DNA from: a virus
DNA length: 50,870 nucleotides
Virus record (IMG/VR): IMGVR_UViG_3300036860_000231
Location: 1 to 50,870 of that record
Reading direction: 5' to 3' (one strand)
This document shows, one piece after another, positions 30,441 through 39,434 of this stretch (the stretch's first letter is position 1; each line of letters starts with the position of its first letter). The notes below the pieces were generated by a model. It saw only the letters and a list, made by a program, of their open reading frames with translations, had not been told where the DNA came from and searched no databases. A program made the translations under genes and the position numbers.

Positions 30441-32390
30441 TTACTTGCTTGCAGGGACTTTCACCGGCCGGCAGACCAGCCAGTCGCACTGCCGCGGCTC
30501 GTCGGCGATCCCGTCGGGCTGCCACCGGGTCATCGCGCTGGCGGCAACCTCGAACTGGTAGCCAAGATCGGTCAGGGTCTGCTCGAGCTCAGCGCGCTCG
30601 TAGTAGCCATAGATGTCGTGGCATTCCACGAACAGGACCGGCCGCCAGCGGGCAAGCGTTTCGGCCATGCCCCGCAGCGCATGGAGGTCGGCGCCTTCCA
30701 CATCCAGCTTCACCAGGTCAAGCCGGCCAGCCTGCTCGAGTGCCTGCGCCACGTCGAAACTGTCATCCAGCGGCAAGGCTGGCACTGTCCCGTCATCACC
30801 GTTGACGCTGGGAACCGTCCGGGTCGACCCACCCTCGACCTGCCCAGTCGGATCGTCCAGCCGCAACCGGGTCTTGGAATCCCAGGCAGCCATCTGCACA
30901 ACGGTCACGTTGGTGATGTCATTCATCGCCAGATGCCGCCGCAGCGTCGCCGCGGTCGCGGGGTTCGCCTCAACCGCGACCACATGGGCGGCCTTCCGCG
31001 CGAGCCGGAGCGTCCAATGGCCAACGTGGGCGCCCACGTCCAGCAGTACTCCACCGTCGGGGAGGAGCCCTTCCAGGATGGGCCGGTTGGGCCCCTCATG
31101 GTCGGCGAACCCGATCCCATCCCCGGTGGTCGGGCCACGGTCCAGCCACAGCAGCCCATCCGCCTCAACCACGCGAGCGTTGAGCCGCTTACCATCCCGT
31201 GGACGCAGCGCCTCTGCGCGACGCGCGGCCAGCGCCTGCTCAAGCTGCTCAAGCGCCGGCACCCAGTACTGCTCGGTGACCGTGTCGGCGTCGTAGTCCT
31301 GCGCGAACGCCCATGCCCGGGCCCGGAAGCCCTCATCGCGAACATGCTCGTATGCCTGCTCGTATGCGTCGACGATCGCGCCGATCAGGGGGCGCCTGGC
31401 CCACGCCATCTGTGAGTCGTGCCAGAAACGCTCCCCGGGGACCTTCCAGCCGGCGCCGCAAAGCTCCGGCATCGCGGTCGTGTCCGTCACGATGACCGGG
31501 GTGCCGCACGCTTGCGCTTCCACGAGGGGGATGCCGAACCCCTCCCCCCATGAGGTGTTCGACAGCACGTCGGCGGCCCGGTAAATGTCGGCGACTGCGG
31601 TGGCGGGCATCCCGATCCGGTACTGGTACTGGTCGCTGAAGATGTAGCTGGACTTGGGGAGCTTCTCCAGCAGCGTGAGAACATTCACGCCATAAGAGGA
31701 CTGCACATCGGTATGCAGGGCCAGCACCGCATCGGAGTGGCGGCGACGGAACTCGCCAAACGCGGTGATCTGCTCAGCGAACGCCTTCCGGGAGGCATCT
31801 TTGCCGACGTTGGCGGCCACGACCGCAATCACGAACGCATCCTTGGGCAGACCCGCCCGCTCCCGGGCCTCCGCCTGGTCGGCGGGATGGAACACCTTCG
31901 GGTCGTAGCCGTGGGGAACGTACAGCGGCTGGAGGCCGGCTTCGGTGAGCCTGTCGCGGCCGAACTTCGACATGGCGATCGGGATCGCTCCGGACCGTTC
32001 AAACCATCCAGTGGTCATTGGGGGAACGGTCTCATGGTCGACCGGTGTCCACGCGGCCACGCTCATGTGCTCCAGCAGCGGCACCTGGAAGGTCCACACG
32101 TCCCCCAGCGTGATGACCATCCCGCGGGTGGACACCTCACTGAACGCGTCCCCGTCGCCCGCACCGAAATGGTAGACCGCGTGGGGGACGAGCACGTCGC
32201 AGCCGTAATGCTCCGCGTAGCTTGGCAGGCACAGCATCCCTTCCCAGTTCCGGCGGATGCCTTGCAGCCCGTAGTAGCAGGAGATGGCCACGTCATGGCC
32301 AAGGTCCCGGATCCGGCGGGTGAACAGGCCGGTTTGGGTGCCGTAGCCGGTGCCGATCCAGGGCGCGACCGAGTGCCACAGCACTTTCAC
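30441..32390 (-). CDS. Glycosyltransferase (GT4-like) fused to FkbM methyltransferase
   Basis: 649 aa. Residues 1-400 form a GT-B glycosyltransferase: N-terminal GTGYGTQTGLFTRRIRDLGH, then SNTSWGEGFGIPLVEAQACG with the E-x7-E donor-binding motif. Residues about 430-649 form an FkbM-family SAM methyltransferase: GGVLLDVGAHVGHWTLRLA, VAVEANPATAATL and VKLDVEGADLHALRG. GTG overlaps the stop of the zinc-finger gene (GTGA). Directly downstream of the capsid genes, so the likely substrate is the virion, with added sugar and O-methyl cap. A host-surface target is the alternative. Confidence 0.85.
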   Translation of the reverse strand: MKVLWHSVAPWIGTGYGTQTGLFTRRIRDLGHDVAISCYYGLQGIRRNWEGMLCLPSYAEHYGCDVLVPHAVYHFGAGDGDAFSEVSTRGMVITLGDVWTFQVPLLEHMSVAAWTPVDHETVPPMTTGWFERSGAIPIAMSKFGRDRLTEAGLQPLYVPHGYDPKVFHPADQAEARERAGLPKDAFVIAVVAANVGKDASRKAFAEQITAFGEFRRRHSDAVLALHTDVQSSYGVNVLTLLEKLPKSSYIFSDQYQYRIGMPATAVADIYRAADVLSNTSWGEGFGIPLVEAQACGTPVIVTDTTAMPELCGAGWKVPGERFWHDSQMAWARRPLIGAIVDAYEQAYEHVRDEGFRARAWAFAQDYDADTVTEQYWVPALEQLEQALAARRAEALRPRDGKRLNARVVEADGLLWLDRGPTTGDGIGFADHEGPNRPILEGLLPDGGVLLDVGAHVGHWTLRLARKAAHVVAVEANPATAATLRRHLAMNDITNVTVVQMAAWDSKTRLRLDDPTGQVEGGSTRTVPSVNGDDGTVPALPLDDSFDVAQALEQAGRLDLVKLDVEGADLHALRGMAETLARWRPVLFVECHDIYGYYERAELEQTLTDLGYQFEVAASAMTRWQPDGIADEPRQCDWLVCRPVKVPASK

Positions 32391-32551
32391 TGGCCGGCAC
32401 CTCCACCGTGCACCGCACGCTGATGATCCTCCAGCCGATGCCCGGGGATCACCGCAAAGCAGGTCGGGCAGTAGATCGCCGTCACCATGCTGACCTCGGG
32501 TGGTTCATTGTCGCTATCCATCTCGAGTTGGAGCGGGATGACAAGCCGCAT
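32387..32551 (-). CDS. Small C2H2-like zinc-finger protein
   Basis: 54 aa with GGAGGAA before the ATG. CPTCFAVIPGHRLEDHQRAVH holds Cys pair and two His in finger spacing. Coupled (GTGA) to the glycosyltransferase fusion, so made in step with it. Confidence 0.75.
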   Translation of the reverse strand: MRLVIPLQLEMDSDNEPPEVSMVTAIYCPTCFAVIPGHRLEDHQRAVHGGGAGQ

Positions 32552-32616
32552 AGTTGTTCCTCCGGATATATGGGAGCGCCCGCTCCGGAGGGGACGGGCG
32601 CTCCCAACCTCGATGA

Positions 32617-32955
32617 TTAGTCTTCCGTTGCTGCGTCGAGCCGTTCCTGGAGCTGCGCCTTGGTGCCGTAGGTCGGTAGGCCCTGGGCTTCCGCCTGGGC
32701 GCGCAGATCCGCCAGGGTCGGCTCCGGCGGCTCCGGCAGTGCTGGCGGCTTCTCCTCTTCGAGGATGACTCCGCCACCGCCGGCGCAGTGTGCTCGGTAC
32801 CAGTCCACCGCCGCCTGATCACCGTCGTCGACCTCGACGACCTCATCGGCAGCCCAGGACTGGTAGCCGCTCGGGGTGTAACCCGAGTTCGGCCCGACCA
32901 GTTGCACTCGCATCGGTTGGGCTCCTGTCAGAGGAGGTACCAGTTGCACTCGCAT
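32617..32955 (-). CDS. Small virion protein with SAP/HeH-like end and duplicated start
   Basis: 112 aa from the upstream ATG or 98 aa from the second ATG at 32913; both have CAGGAG at the same distance because of a 42-bp tandem duplication. Residues about 80-112 (TLADLRAQAEAQGLPTYGTK) resemble a SAP/HeH motif. Directly downstream of the major capsid gene; candidate decoration or head-completion protein. Confidence 0.65.
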   Translation of the reverse strand: MRVQLVPPLTGAQPMRVQLVGPNSGYTPSGYQSWAADEVVEVDDGDQAAVDWYRAHCAGGGGVILEEEKPPALPEPPEPTLADLRAQAEAQGLPTYGTKAQLQERLDAATED

Positions 32956-32981
32956 CGGTTGGGCTCCTGTCAGAGGAGGTA
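32898..32981 (-). repeat. 42-bp tandem duplication across a gene junction
   Basis: Two perfect adjacent 42-bp copies. Each copy holds the last codons and stop of the capsid gene, CAGGAG, an ATG and five codons (MRVQL). Because 42 is a multiple of three, both starts are in frame. Confidence 0.95.
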
Positions 32982-34244
32982 CTTGACGAACGCCTTGGGC
33001 CGGATCACGTCACCGCCAACCCGCAGCTTGAACAGGAACCCGACGACCCCGTCGGCGGCGAACAGCTCGTCGAGCCGCTGCATGGTGATTTGCTGCCGGT
33101 CGACGACCGCGTAGCCGGCGTTCAGGTTCGCGTAGATCACGCTGGCGTCGACCGCCGCGGCGCTGGTCGCCATCGCAGGAAGCGACTCCAGGATGTAGAA
33201 CGCCTTGCCCCAGAGGGTGTCGGGGTCGCCGACCCGCATGGAAGGGATCCACAGATAGTTGGAGGTGGTGTCCTTCAGCAGCGAGATCGCCTCGGCCGCG
33301 TCGGTGGAGGCGAAGTAGGCGCCCTGGGGACGGAGCCGCGCGGGCATGCGGTACTGCATCGACTTCAGGCCGTCCCCGGTCGGGGTGGCATTGGTGCCGG
33401 TGACCGCCTGGGTGATCAGTGGCGAGCCCTGGGTGGCCCGCATCGCGATGCCCCACGGTTGGCTGGTGCCGGTGCCGTTCCCGAACGCGTCGTCCTCCAG
33501 CTGAGCGAACAGCTCCCCAACGATAGTCTGGACCAGGGACACGAGGTTGAAGTCGGTGTCTTGGAGCTCGTCCACGCCGATCTTCGCCAGCCCGATCAGG
33601 TCGTGGACCGAGATCACATCGGCGGTGGTGGTGCCGGGGGTCGCGTCGCGGCCAGCGGCGGTGCCGGAGCCGGCACCGAGAACCTCCAGCTTGCCCCACG
33701 CGGCGGTGCCAGCGGTGAGTGAGCGGACATCGACCTTGTCGCTGGTGGTGGGGCGGACCAGCGGATTCGCCGACCGGAAGATCGCCAGGTGCGGCAGGTC
33801 CTTGAAGATCGGGGTGGCGATGTCGTGGGGGACCAGGATCTCACCGGTGGCGTCCTCGACGAGGGCTGCCTTCTCCTCCAGGGTGAGCGACGCCTTGCCG
33901 GCCCGCATCGCCTTGGCGAACCGCTGGACCGCCAGCCGGGAGCTGGCCTGACTCATCGGGTCAGCACCGCCGGCGGCGACCGCCTTCGACTCGGCGACCG
34001 CGGCGACCCCGGCCAGCACCCGACCGTCATCCTCGGGCTTGGACGCCCAGGTTTCCATGTCGTCCTGGGCCTTCTGCGCCTCCGCGAGCTCCCGCAGCCG
34101 CGCGGCCTCGCCGAGCAGCGACTTGCGGTGCCCGACCTCCTCCTTCGTCATCTTGGTGGGGTCTTCGTAGCGGTCATTGATCGCCCGCGCGAGATGGATG
34201 CACTGCAACGCCTTGTCCATCAGCTCCTGATGGCGCGTGGTCAT
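32970..34244 (-). CDS. Major capsid protein, HK97 type
   Basis: 424 aa. N-terminal 110 residues are a charged helical delta/scaffold domain (EEVGHRKSLLGEAARLRELA), removed in HK97-like phages. The rest is the capsid fold: LEEKAALVEDATGEILVPHD, FKDLPHLAIFRSANPLVRPT, VGELFAQLEDDAFGNGTGTS, and a beta end with AGYAVVDRQQITMQ. ATG overlaps the protease stop (ATGA). Confidence 0.92.
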   Translation of the reverse strand: MTTRHQELMDKALQCIHLARAINDRYEDPTKMTKEEVGHRKSLLGEAARLRELAEAQKAQDDMETWASKPEDDGRVLAGVAAVAESKAVAAGGADPMSQASSRLAVQRFAKAMRAGKASLTLEEKAALVEDATGEILVPHDIATPIFKDLPHLAIFRSANPLVRPTTSDKVDVRSLTAGTAAWGKLEVLGAGSGTAAGRDATPGTTTADVISVHDLIGLAKIGVDELQDTDFNLVSLVQTIVGELFAQLEDDAFGNGTGTSQPWGIAMRATQGSPLITQAVTGTNATPTGDGLKSMQYRMPARLRPQGAYFASTDAAEAISLLKDTTSNYLWIPSMRVGDPDTLWGKAFYILESLPAMATSAAAVDASVIYANLNAGYAVVDRQQITMQRLDELFAADGVVGFLFKLRVGGDVIRPKAFVKYLL

Positions 34245-35701
34245 CGGTCCCTCCCCAGGGCCTGGTTGATCTCGGCCTCAAGACGGTCGAGATCGCCCGA
34301 CGTGCGCAGGTTCTCGGTCTGATTGCGCGACCCGTCGAGCAGTTGCTGGGCATGGGCGAGGAGCACGTCGGTGCCACCTTCAGCGGCCGAACGTGGTTCG
34401 CCTTCGGGTGCGTCGCCACGCGGCCCTGGGTTGATGATCCCGAGCGCGTACTGCTCCGGGGTCACCATCAAGCCATCAGGTTTCGCAGTGCCCCCGGCCG
34501 GCGTGGTGCCGGTGGTGGCGGCTGCGGGGATGGTGGGCTGCCCGTCGGCAAGCCCGGCCACCTCATTGTCGGGATTGTACACACCAAGAAGCGCATGCAC
34601 AGCGGCTTTGGCGGCCGGCTCGTAGGTGAGCTCCAGCGCCTTCCGCAGCTCGGGGGCCCACACGTCATAGCCGAGGCTTGACTGGCTGGACATGCCCGCC
34701 AGCGACAGCAGACTGGGTGGGGGGTCCTCGCCGAGCTGGCTGCGATATAGGCCGACCAGCGCCCGGGCGGCCGCACGCTTCTTCTCCGGGCTGACCCCTT
34801 GCACTGCGCCGACCCCGTGCCCGCCGGCGGCGGCATGGACGCCGTTGCGGTTCAGCGTCCCTGACGGTTCCCGCACCGGCAGCTTGTAGCCGGCCTTGGT
34901 GTCGGTGGCGCCTTCCACGGCGATCAGGCAGGCGCGGCGCCACTGCTCCAGCGTGTAGTCCGCCTCGGTGAACTGCGACCATGGCGTGTCGGAAACCGCC
35001 TTGTGCTCACCCAGCGACTTCACTGACGCAAGCTGCGCCTGCGGATTGGCTGGCACCGGGGTGAGCGAGATCTCCAGCAACCGCGCCTCGCGGACCGCCC
35101 GGATCGCCTTGCCGTCCTTGACCTGTATCGACTGGTGGACCGGCAGCCACCCGACCGACACGCCGGACAGGTGCCCGTCCTTGGCGAGCTGTCGGGCCCG
35201 CTGGCCCTGCTCGTCATGGGTGAACCCAGCGCGGAACCATAGCCCCTGCGCGACCGACTTGAGCTGGGCGACCGACCCGATGATCCGGCTGATTGAGTCG
35301 CCATGCCAGTCCAGCAGCGGGACCTTCGCCTTCGACCGGGACCAGTCCTCCGCAGACTTGGAGAACGCGCCCGTCTCCAGCAGGTCGTCCTGCAAGTCGA
35401 CGTTGCCGTAGACGGCGGCCAGCCCGGTGATCTCACCACCGCCCTGGTCAGTGACGGCCTTCTGCTCGATCTGCGCGAACAGCCGCCGAAGTTCGTCCAT
35501 CTGCTCCACCTCACGGGTTGCTGCCTGCTGGCCGGCTGTCGGCTCGTTGGCATACAGGGCGCGCTGCTGCGCAAGAGCTCGTTCTCTGGTGGGATGGCAG
35601 CCCTCGATCGAGTGACGACCCTCAGCTTCAGCCCGCTGGTTGACGACTGCCCATTCACCAGCGCGGCATGCCGGATGGTTATGCTCGACGGTCCACGGCA
35701 T
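34241..35701 (-). CDS. HK97-type prohead protease with long C-terminal extension
   Basis: 486 aa from ATG at 35701 (WTVEHNHPACRAGEWAVVN, a common N-terminus in actinophages). Residues about 85-240 are the U35-like protease: GLAAVYGNVDLQDDLLETGA, PLLDWHGDS with catalytic His, KDGHLSGVSVGWLP with catalytic Ser, REARLLEISLTPVPANP. The C-terminal 220 residues are Pro/Gly-rich and may act as scaffold. It overlaps the portal end by 23 bases. Confidence 0.85.
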   Translation of the reverse strand: MPWTVEHNHPACRAGEWAVVNQRAEAEGRHSIEGCHPTRERALAQQRALYANEPTAGQQAATREVEQMDELRRLFAQIEQKAVTDQGGGEITGLAAVYGNVDLQDDLLETGAFSKSAEDWSRSKAKVPLLDWHGDSISRIIGSVAQLKSVAQGLWFRAGFTHDEQGQRARQLAKDGHLSGVSVGWLPVHQSIQVKDGKAIRAVREARLLEISLTPVPANPQAQLASVKSLGEHKAVSDTPWSQFTEADYTLEQWRRACLIAVEGATDTKAGYKLPVREPSGTLNRNGVHAAAGGHGVGAVQGVSPEKKRAAARALVGLYRSQLGEDPPPSLLSLAGMSSQSSLGYDVWAPELRKALELTYEPAAKAAVHALLGVYNPDNEVAGLADGQPTIPAAATTGTTPAGGTAKPDGLMVTPEQYALGIINPGPRGDAPEGEPRSAAEGGTDVLLAHAQQLLDGSRNQTENLRTSGDLDRLEAEINQALGRDR

Positions 35702-37091
35702 GGCCGTTCCCATTCGTCGAGACAAGCTGCTTGCGTCGTTCCAGGAAGTTCACCGCGTAGCTGGCCGCCTCAAGCTGTGCCCGCTCCGACGGTGACTGCT
35801 GTGGCTGCTGGTCCTCGCCAAGACGGGAGAGCGTCACGCCTGCGGGGGTCAGGAACACGTCCCCACCGTCCACCGGATCCAGATCGACAGTGCGGCGGAA
35901 GTCGTTGATGGTGATCCCGCCGCGCGCGAGCGCGTTGGTGGCCCGCTCCCACCGGTCCGTCTCCGCCTCCCGCAACGCCGGCACCCCGGAGTTGTCCCAG
36001 TCCACCCGCACCCGGGAACGGCCCACCCCCGCGAACTGGGGCAGCAGCCGGGAGCGGACCGGCGCGGCGAAACGGCGCTGCAGGCCAAACAGGTCCTCTT
36101 GCCAGAACGACTCCCGCGCTTCCCGCATATTCGAGAAGGTCGAGCGATCCAACCCGCTTTTCGCGCCGACCAGCACCGCTGGAATCCCGATCGCCATGCA
36201 GATCCGCGTTTCTGAGATCGCCCGCAGGTCCGGGAACTCCAGTTGCTCCAATGTGAGACCGAGCGGGGTGACCTTCATCCCCTGCTGCAGGAACGCCGGC
36301 TCACCCTTCCGGTTCCCGCCGAACGCCTTACGCCACTTGGCCTTCAGCTTGCTGGTGACTTCCTCGTTGGTCGCCTCCGCCGTCTCAATCACCACGCCAG
36401 GCACCGCGTAGTTGCGGAGCAGCGTGTCGACGAAGTCGGTCGCTGCATTGTCCAGCGAGGTCGCCCGGGCGGCCGGCCGCAGCGGCGGCTGCCCGAAATA
36501 GGCATCCACCGGATTCGGGTACTTGATGTGAATCAGGTCACCGCGAGGGATCGGGATGATCTGCGCGTTCACCGTCCGCGGCTGCGACGATGGGTCAAGG
36601 ATGTACCCGTAGTCCCACACCCGCGGACTCGAGGTCGGGAAGATCCGGATCAGGTCCGGGCGCAGCGGCCACAGCTCCGCTGGCAGCCCGTCCCGGCCCC
36701 GCAGGATCAGCCAGTAGCAGTTCCCCGCAAGGTCCAGGTAGGTCACTGCCAACTCGAGGAAGCTGAACTCGTCGGTGACCGGGTTCGGCTGAGCGAGCAG
36801 CCTGCGCAGCCGATGGTCCTCCAGCGGCTCACCCTGCCCGGACGGGTACACCCGCATGATCGACTGCGGCAGGTTGCTCGCCCGCTTGAAAATGCACGCG
36901 TACACCAGCTCGTTACGGCTGTACCCACTCCGCGCCGACGACTCATATGACGAATCCGGGTACAGCGCCCCGTCCAGGTTCGGCCGGCCACCAGGCAACG
37001 CAGGGATCGTGATCACGTTCCCGCCGAAGTCGGTGTTGGTGGGGAAGCCCTGCTGCTTGGTCTCGACCCGCGGGCCGGTGATCCATCCCAC
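35679..37091 (-). CDS. Portal protein
   Basis: 470 aa. GYSRNELVYACIFKRASNLP, LDLAGNCYWLILRGRDGLP, DLIHIKYPNPVD and RICMAIGIPAVLVGAK (the classical portal box), STFSNMREARESFW. Complete HK97-type portal. It forms the dodecameric DNA gate. Immediately downstream of the small membrane gene. Confidence 0.92.
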   Translation of the reverse strand: MGWITGPRVETKQQGFPTNTDFGGNVITIPALPGGRPNLDGALYPDSSYESSARSGYSRNELVYACIFKRASNLPQSIMRVYPSGQGEPLEDHRLRRLLAQPNPVTDEFSFLELAVTYLDLAGNCYWLILRGRDGLPAELWPLRPDLIRIFPTSSPRVWDYGYILDPSSQPRTVNAQIIPIPRGDLIHIKYPNPVDAYFGQPPLRPAARATSLDNAATDFVDTLLRNYAVPGVVIETAEATNEEVTSKLKAKWRKAFGGNRKGEPAFLQQGMKVTPLGLTLEQLEFPDLRAISETRICMAIGIPAVLVGAKSGLDRSTFSNMREARESFWQEDLFGLQRRFAAPVRSRLLPQFAGVGRSRVRVDWDNSGVPALREAETDRWERATNALARGGITINDFRRTVDLDPVDGGDVFLTPAGVTLSRLGEDQQPQQSPSERAQLEAASYAVNFLERRKQLVSTNGNGHAVDRRA

Positions 37092-37092
37092 G

Positions 37093-37428
37093 TCAGGCCG
37101 CCTTGTCGAGTGTGATCCCTAACCACAGCAGCAGCGCGCCTAGCACCAGCAGCGCCGCGCCCAGCCGGCCGGTCACAAGGCCCGCGCCGGTTGGCAGGAC
37201 CGCCACCCCGGCGATGACCGCGCTCGCGCCGGTCAGCTGCTGCGGCATCGCTCGGATCTTCGGCCATACCTCAAGTGCGCGACGGCGCGCTGTCTCCAGC
37301 CACTCGGAGCGGTCCCGGGGCCAGCCGATCTCGACCAGCACCCCAAGTACGAGCAGCGCCCAGCCGAGACTGGCAAGCGACCAGATCCCAGCGGTCGCCA
37401 AGGCAATCGCAGCGATTCTGCGAGGCAT
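37093..37428 (-). CDS. Membrane protein between terminase and portal
   Basis: 111 aa with hydrophobic spans near residues 5-40 and 68-110 and a basic helix in the middle (RSEWLETARRRALEVW). Only one base separates its stop from the portal ATG. A membrane protein in this place is unusual; no family recognised. Confidence 0.65.
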   Translation of the reverse strand: MPRRIAAIALATAGIWSLASLGWALLVLGVLVEIGWPRDRSEWLETARRRALEVWPKIRAMPQQLTGASAVIAGVAVLPTGAGLVTGRLGAALLVLGALLLWLGITLDKAA

Positions 37429-37442
37429 TACAAGCCTTTCGG

Positions 37443-38924
37443 CTAGAAAATGTCAGGAGGTGGGGCAGATTCGTCGGCCTGGTGGCCACGGGCCGTGTGG
37501 CCCCACAGCGCCTCGGTGACTGCCACCAGCGGCGAGATGTCCACCGTCACACCCTTCCGGGCCCACAACCACCCGTCACCAAGGTCGCGGCGTTGCGCCC
37601 CAGCCATCGCCGCATTCAGCTCCGGCTGGTCCAGATGCCGCAGCCACGCCGGCACATCCACCAGCGGGTTAGCGCCGGCGGCGTCATACAGCGCGCCGCA
37701 CCCGTGCGCGATATCCCGCACCGACGCCTTCAGGATCTCCAGCCCAGCCGCCTCCGCCTCCGGGAGCAGCGACCCGGCCGGCCCAGACGGGGCGATCACG
37801 ATCGTGCAGGGGGACCAGCGGTCGCGGCGGTCGACCCGCTCTTTCAGCCACGGCACCACCCAGCTTGTGCCGCGGCGATGCTCGACCAGTTCGACATGCG
37901 ACAGCCCATCAGCCCGGCAACCAGCCGCACCGATCGACGCCCACGTCCTGTCCGGGGTCACATCGACCGCCATCGCGGGCCGGTCCACGATCTGCGACCC
38001 GGAATCCGCCAGGGACTGCCATGGCTCCCGGCCGATAACCAGCCAGTCGGCGGGGGTCTCATCCAGCCACTGGTTCAGATAGGCGCGGCGAAACTCCTCC
38101 AGCGGCATCGACTGGAACTCCGACCGGACCGCATCCTCCGTCACCGTCCACCCAAGCGCCGGCATGCACGCCCACCACGTCGCCGGATCCGCCGGATCAG
38201 CATCGTTCGGCGCGGACCATTCGAAATAGGCCACCCCGCTGGTCAACCCAGCCTCCGCCGCCAGCCGGCCCGCCTCGACTTTGCTCCACAGGTACGGCGA
38301 CTTCGCCTTGCTCTTCCCTGCGGTCGACACCACGTCCAACTGCGGCTCCGGGCGGGTGATCATCGCCGGCGCCATACCCTGCTCAACCCGAGCGTCCTCC
38401 TGCGCGAACGCCTCGTCGATCACGCCCTCATCCAGGACATCGCCATGGCCGGACTCCTCCGTCGGCGCGTCCAGGCCATGCAGCGACCCGTTCCGCCAAC
38501 GGATCGCCTCCTGCCCGATCTGCCGGCGGACCGTGAACAGCGACGCGAACGGCGAGCCGTTCAAGATCGGGAGATGCTCATCCTCCCACTTCTTCCGCGC
38601 CTTCAGGCGGGTCTGCGCGGTATAGACGATCACCTGCCGCCGCCCGAACGCCTGCGCCCGGTGCACCATCTTCGCCAGCAGCAGCGTCGTCTTCCCCGAC
38701 TGCCGAGGAACCGTCAGCACCAACCGGCGATAGACCAGCAGCCCAGTGTCAGGGTCCTGTTCCAGCGCGACGTCGGCGACGTGCCGCTGCCACGGCATCA
38801 GCGGCGTCCCCAACGCCGCCGCGAACCGCGCGAGCTCCCCGCCCCTTGTCGGCCGATCCGTCCTCGGAGTCGTCCACCGAGGTGAGCAGCGAAGCGACGA
38901 AGGAAGATCCAGAATCGCTGTCAC
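37443..38924 (-). CDS. terL: Terminase large subunit
   Basis: 493 aa. TLMPWQ-type start (PLMPWQRHVADVAL), Walker A LTVPRQSGKTTLLLA, Walker B GDVLDEGVIDEAF, and nuclease-domain acidic residues starting at MAVDVTPDRTWA. GTG at 38924 is chosen because the TAILDLPSSL start is common in related proteins. It packages DNA by ATP hydrolysis and cuts it. Overlaps the small subunit by about 176 bases. Confidence 0.93.
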   Translation of the reverse strand: MTAILDLPSSLRCSPRWTTPRTDRPTRGGELARFAAALGTPLMPWQRHVADVALEQDPDTGLLVYRRLVLTVPRQSGKTTLLLAKMVHRAQAFGRRQVIVYTAQTRLKARKKWEDEHLPILNGSPFASLFTVRRQIGQEAIRWRNGSLHGLDAPTEESGHGDVLDEGVIDEAFAQEDARVEQGMAPAMITRPEPQLDVVSTAGKSKAKSPYLWSKVEAGRLAAEAGLTSGVAYFEWSAPNDADPADPATWWACMPALGWTVTEDAVRSEFQSMPLEEFRRAYLNQWLDETPADWLVIGREPWQSLADSGSQIVDRPAMAVDVTPDRTWASIGAAGCRADGLSHVELVEHRRGTSWVVPWLKERVDRRDRWSPCTIVIAPSGPAGSLLPEAEAAGLEILKASVRDIAHGCGALYDAAGANPLVDVPAWLRHLDQPELNAAMAGAQRRDLGDGWLWARKGVTVDISPLVAVTEALWGHTARGHQADESAPPPDIF

Positions 38925-39120
38925 CACGCCGCTCCAAGGTCTCCAAAGTCGACCGCAACTCCCGCGCAACCGCTGCCGTGGCCAGCCCGGCGCCTTCGTC
39001 GAGGGTTCGAGCCAGCGTATATGCCGTCTCTGCGAGCGACCGCTGCACCCCGCTCAGGTCACCTAGCGCCTTCACATCCCGACGAGTCGCCCGCTCGATC
39101 GAGCCACGCTTGACAGTCAT
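38749..39120 (-). CDS. Terminase small subunit-like
   Basis: 123 aa. Helical first 65 residues (RDVKALGDLSGVQRSLAETA, LARTLDEGAGLATAAVAREL) with a Ser/Asp-rich stretch (DSDSGSSFVASLLTSV), the usual form in actinophages. The last 35 residues lie opposite-frame over TerL and look like chance coding; the true end may be earlier if a base is missing. ATGA-coupled to the HNH gene. Confidence 0.7.
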   Translation of the reverse strand: MTVKRGSIERATRRDVKALGDLSGVQRSLAETAYTLARTLDEGAGLATAAVARELRSTLETLERRGDSDSGSSFVASLLTSVDDSEDGSADKGRGARAVRGGVGDAADAVAAARRRRRAGTGP

Positions 39121-39383
39121 CCAACCAACCGGAGTTGCTCATAGCCCCCGCGGTTGTTGCGCTGCGTATTACAACGGCGGTGGGCAAGACGAACGTTCGC
39201 CCGAGTGTCATCGCCGCCAAGGCTCAACGGCACGATGTGATCGCAGGTCGCTGCCTTGGGATGCTGATATGGAAGATCCATGTTCACCTTCCGGTGACAC
39301 AAGCCACAGGCTTGTGCACACCTATGGATTATATGTCCGACCTGCGACAGCCCCCCGGGTGGCGTACCCACTATGCTGCCCAC
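39117..39383 (-). CDS. HNH endonuclease next to terminase
   Basis: 88 aa. CGLCHRKVN, ATCDHIVPLSLGG, NVRLAHRRCNTQR: complete HNH with zinc-binding Cys pairs. In many HNH-carrying phages such a protein works with the terminase in cos cleavage. It is coupled to the terminase small gene, which fits that role. Confidence 0.88.
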   Translation of the reverse strand: MGSIVGTPPGGLSQVGHIIHRCAQACGLCHRKVNMDLPYQHPKAATCDHIVPLSLGGDDTRANVRLAHRRCNTQRNNRGGYEQLRLVG

Positions 39384-39434
39384 TGGCGCGGAGGCGACGG
39401 AGCCGACGGCCGAGAGATCCGAGATGGCCCCCCT

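Noticed and set aside
37275-38885. 536-codon rightward frame across the terminase gene
   Set aside because: Antisense to TerL with Walker motifs; Arg/Pro-rich composition and no start signals.
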